Assembly (NCBI GenBank): GCA_021793595.1
Contig: JAJYSL010000210.1
Span: forward strand, 1 to 7,426
DNA length: 7,426 bases
Direction of reading: 5' to 3'
From: Acidobacteriota bacterium
GTDB taxonomy: Bacteria > Acidobacteriota > Terriglobia > Terriglobales > Acidobacteriaceae
Within the stretch, counting starts at the first letter, position 1. Each line of letters begins with the position of its first letter. The position numbers were made by a program, and so were the translations under genes. Below, piece by piece: positions 1 to 4,732 of this stretch. Below the pieces are notes generated by a model, which was not told where the DNA came from, did not search any database, and was given only the letters and a program-made list of their open reading frames with translations.

Positions 1-806
1 GCTGGAGCAGCCTCCCCGGCGGCATTCACTTTCAGCCATCGGAGTGGGTCAAGCTCATCCTCATCATCGTCGTGGCCCGCTTTTTCACCAATCTAAGCGG
101 CCGCGATCTCACCTGGAAAGATATCTTCAAGGCCATGGCGATCGTCGGCCTGCCCATGCTGCTGGTGCTGAAGCAGCCCGATCTTGGAACGTCCCTCACC
201 TACGCTCCCGTGCTGCTGGTCGGATTGTTTTTGGGCGGCATCCGATTTAAGCACGCGGCCATCCTCTGCATCGTGGCCTCCTTGGCCCTGGTTCCCGCCT
301 GGTACAAGGTACTCAAGCCCTATCAGAAGCAGCGGCTCACCAGCTTCATCACGCCCGACAATGATCCTCGCGGCAGCGGCTACCAGATTCGCCAATCCCT
401 GATCGCCGTTGGCTCTGGCGGCATCTGGGGGCAGGGCGCGGAGAAGGGAACTCAAACCCAGGGCGATTTTCTCCCCATTCCCTATACAGATTTCATTTTT
501 GCCGCATTTTGCGAGGAGCACGGATTGGCGGGAGCTATCTTTGTCCTGCTGTTATACTTCTTATTGTTGATGCGTTTGGTCCAAAACGCTCAAACCGCCG
601 CTGACCTGCCCGGCACGTTGATTATCATGGGGGTCGTGGCCGTCCTGATTTTTCAGATCGCGGTCAATGTGGGCATGGTCATCGGCTTTATGCCGGTCAC
701 CGGAATTCCGTTGCCCTTAATGAGTTATGGTGGCTCATCGGTTTTATTCACGTTCCTGGCCCTTGGCATCGTCATGAACATCCGCATGAGTCGCTTTGTC
801 AATTAG
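1..806 (+). CDS. rodA: RodA, SEDS peptidoglycan glycosyltransferase of the elongasome (5' end missing)
   Basis: RodA polymerises lipid II into glycan strands in the inner membrane together with a class B PBP2, guided by MreB. The gene enters from the left; the reading frame is open from base 3 (W-S-S-L-P-G-G), giving about 267 residues of a protein usually near 370, so roughly the first 100 are missing. The internal GTG at 72 is not the start. Visible RodA/FtsW marks are QPSEWVK at the left edge, KQPDLGTSL, the loop SGYQIRQSLIAVGSGG, then DFLPIPYTDFIFAAFCEEHG, whose Asp (bases 489-491) aligns with the essential E. coli RodA D262, and near the C-terminus TGIPLPLMSYGGSS. Several long hydrophobic stretches fit a multi-pass membrane protein. 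The RodA-like 'TDFIFA' context and the following RNase E/G gene favour RodA over FtsW or SpoVE. Family known; gene context supports the choice. Confidence 0.95.
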   Translation, partial: WSSLPGGIHFQPSEWVKLILIIVVARFFTNLSGRDLTWKDIFKAMAIVGLPMLLVLKQPDLGTSLTYAPVLLVGLFLGGIRFKHAAILCIVASLALVPAWYKVLKPYQKQRLTSFITPDNDPRGSGYQIRQSLIAVGSGGIWGQGAEKGTQTQGDFLPIPYTDFIFAAFCEEHGLAGAIFVLLLYFLLLMRLVQNAQTAADLPGTLIIMGVVAVLIFQIAVNVGMVIGFMPVTGIPLPLMSYGGSSVLFTFLALGIVMNIRMSRFVN

Positions 807-811
807 CATTA

Positions 812-842
812 CCTCGGACGCAACTGCAGGCCGCGTCAGAGG
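812..842 (+). other. Stem-loop directly after the rodA stop codon
   Basis: Five bases after the rodA stop, CCTC-g-GACGC pairs with GCGTC-a-GAGG: nine base pairs with one G.A mismatch and an 11-base loop. No T-run follows, so it is not a classic intrinsic terminator. It may protect the rodA 3' end or slow readthrough. Its right arm also covers the GAGG in front of a doubtful ATG at 849. Confidence 0.4.
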
Positions 843-1076
843 GCTTAGATGAACGCATCCCCTCGCTGCATCGGAATGTCCGGTGGCATGGATGCGATGA
901 GAAGTTTTTCTCGGTCAGGCAGATTCCAACCGAGACCAGGCAGGTTCGATCGAATGCACGCAGTTACCGTAATTGGACTGGAAACGGCCCCACCCTACAA
1001 CAGGGAAGCAGTGGCCACAAAGTCCTTGCGTGCCGTTCTTTCACGTCGCAGTCAAGATTCTTCGCTTCCACCGCCA

Positions 1077-1099
1077 TCCCGCCTCAGCGGGACATTTTT
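1077..1099 (+). terminator. Possible intrinsic terminator
   Basis: TCCCGC pairs with GCGGGA around the four-base loop CTCA, followed after two bases by five T (then ATT). The stem is six base pairs, nearly all GC, which is short but strong. It lies about 270 bases past rodA, so it would end rodA readthrough or a small RNA made in the gap. If active, the ribonuclease gene needs a promoter between here and 1208; none was evident. Confidence 0.45.
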
Positions 1100-1207
1100 A
1101 TTCCGGCCAAAAGCAAGTTTCACGTCCGCCGCGTCCCTAGAACAGTCCCTCGATTCACCCGCTCTCGTCCCGGTCGCCGTGCTCGGTACTCCCTAGCGCG
1201 CAGAAAT

Positions 1208-1266
1208 CTGCCTCACCATACCCCGAGTCCGCCGCCTGCAATGGCTTCGGACTGGAATGAGGCAGC
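1208..1266 (+). promoter_or_regulatory. Leader hairpin that pairs the ribosome binding site of the RNase E/G gene
   Basis: CTGCCTCA (1208-1215) is perfectly complementary to TGAGGCAG (1258-1265). The right arm contains the only Shine-Dalgarno-like sequence, GAGG at 1259-1262, and ends one base before the ATG at 1267. Inside lies a second helix, AGTCCG (1226-1231) with CGGACT (1248-1253), which can be extended by CC/GG across a bulged G. When folded, the whole ribosome binding site is double-stranded. RNase E autoregulates through a 5' leader hairpin in E. coli; whether this unrelated hairpin does something similar is inference. It could also simply set a low translation rate. Confidence 0.6.
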
Positions 1267-4200
1267 ATGACAAAAGAAATCTATATCTCCAGCACCCCCC
1301 ACGAAACCCGCCTGGCGGTCGTCGAAGATGACCAGCTTGCGGAAATCTACTACGAGCGCGAGAACGAATACACCCTCGCCGGCTCCATTTACAAAGGCAA
1401 AGTCACCCGCGTTCTCCCCGGCATGCAGTCGGCGTTTGTCGATATCGGTTTGGAGCGCGATGCGTTCCTTTACGTCACCGACTTCGCTGAGGAACAGGAG
1501 GACGGCGAAGAATACGTTTCGCTCGCCCCCGGTACTCGCGGCCAGGCACGCGTCTCTAACGGCGGCCGCGGCGCAAACGACCACGAGCAACCCCAAGCCC
1601 CAGGTGAAGACTCCGCCACTCGTTCGTCCAACGAACGAAGGGCGGCAGGGAATCAGCCCACCCGCGAAGGTTCCGGCGCAGCCACAAGCGCCTCCGGCGA
1701 AGAAGATGGTCAAGGTGGACGCCGCTGGCGCGGTCGCCGCGGTCGTCGACGTGGTCGCGGAGGGCTGCAGAGCCGTCCCGCTCCGACGTCGCAACCGGAA
1801 CGGGTAGCCACTGGCGAAGCCCAGCCATTGGAGTTCGAAACTGAGGCCGTTCCGCACGAACCGGAGGCTTCCTTTGAATCCGCCTATCCGGAGGAAACGT
1901 CGCAGCCCTTGCCGGAGACCCGCATCCGCGCCGTCGAACTGCATCGCCCACCGTCTACCCCAAGCGGTTCAGAGACACTTGTGCTTCCCGGCGAATCGCT
2001 CTCAAAATATCGTCGCGGCGATTCTCCTGCGCTCTCGGCTACCACGCAGCACATGGAAACCCCTGTGCCTGCGCCGACACCCGCCTTCAAGCCCTCCACC
2101 ATGGTCACAGGACCGTTGTCGGCATGGGATGGCAGCGAAGTATTACCTGGCGAGTCGCTTTCCCGCCACAAGCGTTCCAGCGAAACCTCCTCGCTCACTC
2201 CGGAAGCTTTTTCTTCGCCCGCAGCGGAGCTTGGGCTGGCTCCCGATGAAACCGCAGTCGCCCCGGTCGAACACGCGCCACGCAGCCATGTCGATGACAC
2301 TCCGTTGCCTGTCTTCGAGCATGAGGAGCCCTCGCTGGTTCAACACGAAACCATTCTCGAAGAGCCGTCGCTCGTGCAGCATGCGATTGTTCCCGAAGAA
2401 CCTTCGCTGGTGCAACATGACTCCGCTGCCACGGTGGCCGCCGAAGCCGCGGAAATCGAAACGCCGGAGTTTGAGCCGTCGGAAGCATCTGCTTCCTATC
2501 GCTTTGATCCGGCCACTCCCAGCGCCTATCGGCAAAGCAGTGTCGCCGAGCCACCCGCGCCGGAAGCCGAACCCGCGACAGAATCGTTCCGCCCAGACGC
2601 CGTCGTAGAGCCCATCCCGGAATCCAGTTCGCAGCCCGAGCCCTTGTTCGGCGAGGCCGCGTCCATCGTTCAGCCCATGCATTCGCATCCAGCCGAGGAA
2701 GCCAGCACTGCCACTGAGGAACAAGACGCACCTGTCCGCGAGGAAGAAAAGGCGTTTGTCGGCGAGGATTACGCCTCGCAGTTGGAGGAAATTGCCCAGG
2801 ACGAGCAAGCCAGTTCCGATCACGATGACCGCATCTTCGATCCTGGCCTTGGCAATCTCGAAGAAGAAACCATCGACGAAGAAGAAGCGGAAGCTTACGC
2901 CGCGCAGAGCCCGCAGGAGGAAGCCGAATACGACGACCTGGTCGAGGAGACGCTCGATGTCCAGATGGATAGCGGCCTGCTCAGCGAGTTGGTTCGCGAT
3001 CAGCAGATTGAGAAGCGCACTCGCTTCACCGATGAAAATGCGGATGCATCCGACGAAGGATCTGAAGGCGAGGAAGATTACAACGAAGATGAAGCCTTTG
3101 CCGCCGAAATGGGCGAGATTGAACTGGAAGACGCCTCCGACTCCGCCGACGAAGCCGAGGAAAGTCGCGAGCCTGCGAATGCCGATGCCGCCCGCAATCG
3201 TCAGGGTGGCGGTCGCAGCGGCCGCCGCGGAACTCGCGGACAGCAGCGTCACGCTGGAGGTCGCGGTGACAACCGCATGCGCCGCTCCACCGCGCAAACC
3301 ACCAACCTGCCCGCCATCACTGATCTGCTGAAGCCCAACCAGGAAATTCTGGTCCAGATCGCCAAGGAGCCCATCGCCCGCAAAGGTGCGCGCATCACCA
3401 GCCACATCGCCTTGCCCGGCCGCTTCCTGGTCTTCATGCCCACGGTCAACCATGTTGGCGTCTCCCGCAAAATTTCCTCCGACGAGGAACGCCAGCGCCT
3501 GAAGCATATTCTTCTCAGCGAAAAAGGAGCAGCCTCCGGTGGCTTTATCGTTCGCACCGCAGCCGCCACCGCCAGCGAAGAAGATCTTCGCGCCGACATT
3601 CGTTTCCTGCTCACCTTGTGGTCAGAGATTCGCCAGCGCACAGAAAATGCCAAGCCCCCGGCTCTCATCTATCACGATCTCAGCCTGGTGGAACGCGTGC
3701 TCCGCGATCAGGTCACGGATAATTTCTCCTCCATCTGGGTCGATACGGAAGCGGACTACGAACGCGTGCTGCGCTTCCTCGGCCGCTTTGAGCCTTCACT
3801 GGTGCGGCGGGTCAAGCTCTACACCAAGGAAACGCCGCTGTTCGAGCAATTCGGCATTCAGGAAGAAATCAACAACGCGCTTCACTCCAAGGTGTGGCTC
3901 AAATCCGGCGGCTCCATTGTCATCAACCAGACAGAAGCCCTGGTCGCCATCGACATCAATACCGGCAAATATGTGGGCAAAACAGCCCGGCTGGAAGACA
4001 CCATTCTCAAGACCAACCTCGATGCCATCCCGGAAATCGTTCGCCAGATTCGGCTGCGCGATCTCGGCGGCATTATCGTCATCGACTTCATCGATATGGA
4101 CGAGCGCAAGAACCGCAACAAGGTCATGCTCGCCCTGGAAGAGGCTCTCAAGTCCGATCGCGCACCCTCGAAGGTGCTGCAGTTTAACGACTTCGGCCTG

Positions 4201-4509
4201 GTCGCCATTACCCGCAAGCGCGTCAAGCAATCGCTCGAACGTACCCTCTCCGTCCCCTGCTCGGTTTGCTCCGGAACCGGGATGGTCAAGGGTCCTTTGA
4301 CGGTATGCAATGAGATTTATGTAGAGTTGCGCAAAATGTATCGCCAGATCGATCGCGGCGATGTCCTGCTGCGCGTCAATCCGGAAGTCGTTAAGCAGTT
4401 GAAGCTGCAAAATGGTCGCTGGTTGAGCGAAATGGAAGAGATGTCCGGCAAGACCGTCATCGTTAAAAGCGATGCCAGCCTGCATCCGGAACAGTTCGAT
4501 ATTCAGTAG
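1267..4509 (+). CDS. rng: RNase E/G family endoribonuclease with a ~600-residue insertion inside the S1 domain
   Basis: Single-strand-specific, Mg-dependent endoribonuclease for rRNA/tRNA processing and mRNA decay. Domains by residue: RNase H-like start 1-35; S1 RNA-binding domain from 36 (GSIYKGKVTRVLPGMQSAFV), broken near 75 and resumed near 685 (DLLKPNQEILVQIAKEP); 5' sensor with R763-T764 (E. coli RNase E R169-T170); DNase I-like catalytic part with D896 and N898 in AIDIN and D940 in VIDFIDM (E. coli D303, N305, D346); zinc link C998-x-x-C1001; then a short RNase G-like tail ending EQFDIQ. Without the insertion the protein is about 480 residues, near E. coli RNase G (489), and it lacks the C-terminal scaffold of RNase E. 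The ATG is chosen for GAGG four bases upstream and the conserved N-terminus. All catalytic residues are present, so activity is expected. Function certain at family level; rne versus rng naming is a judgement from the C-terminus and the neighbouring rodA. Confidence 0.95.
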   Translation: MTKEIYISSTPHETRLAVVEDDQLAEIYYERENEYTLAGSIYKGKVTRVLPGMQSAFVDIGLERDAFLYVTDFAEEQEDGEEYVSLAPGTRGQARVSNGGRGANDHEQPQAPGEDSATRSSNERRAAGNQPTREGSGAATSASGEEDGQGGRRWRGRRGRRRGRGGLQSRPAPTSQPERVATGEAQPLEFETEAVPHEPEASFESAYPEETSQPLPETRIRAVELHRPPSTPSGSETLVLPGESLSKYRRGDSPALSATTQHMETPVPAPTPAFKPSTMVTGPLSAWDGSEVLPGESLSRHKRSSETSSLTPEAFSSPAAELGLAPDETAVAPVEHAPRSHVDDTPLPVFEHEEPSLVQHETILEEPSLVQHAIVPEEPSLVQHDSAATVAAEAAEIETPEFEPSEASASYRFDPATPSAYRQSSVAEPPAPEAEPATESFRPDAVVEPIPESSSQPEPLFGEAASIVQPMHSHPAEEASTATEEQDAPVREEEKAFVGEDYASQLEEIAQDEQASSDHDDRIFDPGLGNLEEETIDEEEAEAYAAQSPQEEAEYDDLVEETLDVQMDSGLLSELVRDQQIEKRTRFTDENADASDEGSEGEEDYNEDEAFAAEMGEIELEDASDSADEAEESREPANADAARNRQGGGRSGRRGTRGQQRHAGGRGDNRMRRSTAQTTNLPAITDLLKPNQEILVQIAKEPIARKGARITSHIALPGRFLVFMPTVNHVGVSRKISSDEERQRLKHILLSEKGAASGGFIVRTAAATASEEDLRADIRFLLTLWSEIRQRTENAKPPALIYHDLSLVERVLRDQVTDNFSSIWVDTEADYERVLRFLGRFEPSLVRRVKLYTKETPLFEQFGIQEEINNALHSKVWLKSGGSIVINQTEALVAIDINTGKYVGKTARLEDTILKTNLDAIPEIVRQIRLRDLGGIIVIDFIDMDERKNRNKVMLALEEALKSDRAPSKVLQFNDFGLVAITRKRVKQSLERTLSVPCSVCSGTGMVKGPLTVCNEIYVELRKMYRQIDRGDVLLRVNPEVVKQLKLQNGRWLSEMEEMSGKTVIVKSDASLHPEQFDIQ
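1984..2175 (+). repeat. Pair of LPGESLS motifs followed by basic residues, in the ribonuclease insertion
   Basis: Residues 240-250 (LPGESLSKYRR) and 293-303 (LPGESLSRHKR) are two copies of a motif, each preceded by a Gly-Ser-Glu type lead and followed by four mostly basic residues. Five of the seven LPGESLS codons differ between copies and all those differences are silent, so the protein motif rather than the DNA is kept. Confidence 0.75.
2323..2418 (+). repeat. Three EEPSLVQH repeats at an exact 12-residue period in the ribonuclease insertion
   Basis: Residues 353-360, 365-372 and 377-384 each read EEPSLVQH, separated by four variable residues (ETIL, AIVP), a 36-base period. Seven of the eight codons vary among the three copies, only at third positions and always silently; TCG for Ser is the exception. 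This points to an old duplication held by selection on the peptide, for example a repeated partner-binding site. Confidence 0.85.
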
Positions 4510-4732
4510 CAGATGAATTCGATTGCACTTGGAACTTAGGACGGCGTTTGTGATTCCCCGCGAAACGAAGTAGCGGATTTCTCATTTTTCGTGGACCGGC
4601 AGACGACTTCGAAGTCACGGCAAGTGCAACTCGGCGAAACGCAAAATCAATTTCAGGTTTGATCCTGATCGGCATATAACCGAATCTCGGTGGGTGCGTC
4701 CAAAACGTGAAGCGTTGGTTTGTAGGGCCAGC
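4510..4732 (+). other. Gap upstream of the lipoprotein gene: palindrome and repeated 9-mers
   Basis: This spacer holds a perfect 12-base palindrome, GACTTCGAAGTC at 4605-4616. The 9-mer CAAGTGCAA occurs at 4621-4629, inverted at 4523-4531, and once more just inside the next gene at 4748-4756. A weak stem CCGC (4558-4561)/GCGG (4573-4576) followed by a T-rich stretch could be a poor terminator for the ribonuclease gene. None of these matches a site I recognise. Confidence 0.35.
4652..4680 (+). promoter_or_regulatory. Candidate sigma-70 type promoter for the lipoprotein gene
   Basis: TATAAC at 4675-4680 matches five of six bases of the -10 consensus. TTCAGG at 4652-4657 is a weak -35 at the ideal 17-base spacing. 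Transcription would begin near 4687, about 46 bases before the ATG at 4733. Found by eye only. Confidence 0.3.

Larger units (their letters stand above)
807..1266 (+). other. 460-base gap between rodA and the ribonuclease gene; structured, no convincing protein gene
   Basis: The gap is rich in inverted repeats on the + strand. Besides the hairpins listed separately, 854-860 pairs perfectly with 890-896 (CGCATCC/GGATGCG) around an inner stem. TCTCGGT (909-915) pairs with ACCGAGA (929-935). CCCT (993-996) pairs with AGGG (1002-1005) inside a GGCC/GGCC stem (986-1016). There is a 10-base palindrome TTCGATCGAA at 945-954, and an imperfect 12-base direct repeat (915-926 and 936-947, 10 of 12 identical) spaced 21 bases. 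I compared the stretch by eye with RNase P RNA, tmRNA and SRP RNA signatures and found no match. It could be a long leader of the ribonuclease mRNA, a small RNA ending at the terminator near 1099, or plain spacer. I found no convincing -10/-35 pair. Confidence 0.5.
1492..3318 (+). other. Low-complexity scaffold-like insertion within the ribonuclease S1 domain (residues ~76-684)
   Basis: Between the two S1 halves lies a stretch rich in E, D, P, S, A and Q with no recognisable fold. In order: an acidic-polar lead; an RG-rich basic patch (residues 149-166, GGRRWRGRRGRRRGRGG core); a Pro/Ser/Glu-rich part with two PGESLS motifs and three EEPSLVQH motifs; a strongly acidic part (about 476-635); and a second RG-rich patch (644-673). 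A possible amphipathic helix lies at about 556-586 (DDLVEETLDV then GLLSELVRDQQIEKR). The reading frame is open throughout and the repeats vary synonymously, so it is coding. Alphaproteobacterial RNase E is known to carry smaller S1 insertions, and disordered RNase E regions elsewhere bind partners, RNA or membrane. That this one does so is inference. Confidence 0.8.

Noticed and set aside
960..1020. Resemblance of ACAGGGAAGCAGTGG to the GGAAG-GAAGCAG apical part of SRP RNA
   Set aside because: The partner GTCAGG strand is not at the right distance and the SRP hairpin cannot be formed around it.
849..1196. 115-codon open frame in the rodA-ribonuclease gap, with an AGAGGG five bases before its ATG
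   Set aside because: The product is an Arg/Ser/Pro mix with no family resemblance. Its codons do not look like those of the neighbours. The frame runs over several hairpins and the likely terminator, and its ribosome binding site lies within the rodA 3' hairpin. Possible but unsupported.
1328..1807. Possible frameshift in the ribonuclease near residues 85-180, because another frame is also open and looks Pro/Lys-rich
   Set aside because: The main frame stays open, gives the RRWRGRRGRRRGRGG-type patch typical of RNase E proteins, and continues into the repeated motifs without a break.
1213..1944. 243-codon open frame on the minus strand over the ribonuclease start
   Set aside because: It is antisense to the conserved RNase E/G N-terminus; the product is low-complexity Gly/Ala-rich with no recognisable domain.
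2143..3507. 454-codon open frame on the minus strand inside the ribonuclease gene
   Set aside because: It is antisense to GC-rich Glu/Asp-coding sequence, which naturally lacks stops on the other strand. The + strand frame is proven by the conserved catalytic parts at both ends and by silent codon variation in the repeats.
4531..4560. GGAACTT at 4531-4537 as an ECF sigma factor (sigma-E type) -35 element
   Set aside because: The hexamer-like match is good, but no suitable -10 follows at 15 to 17 bases.
4694..4732. GTG start at 4694 for the lipoprotein
   Set aside because: It adds 13 residues before the signal peptide, has no good ribosome binding site, and lies very near the predicted transcription start; the ATG at 4733 has AGGG at good spacing.
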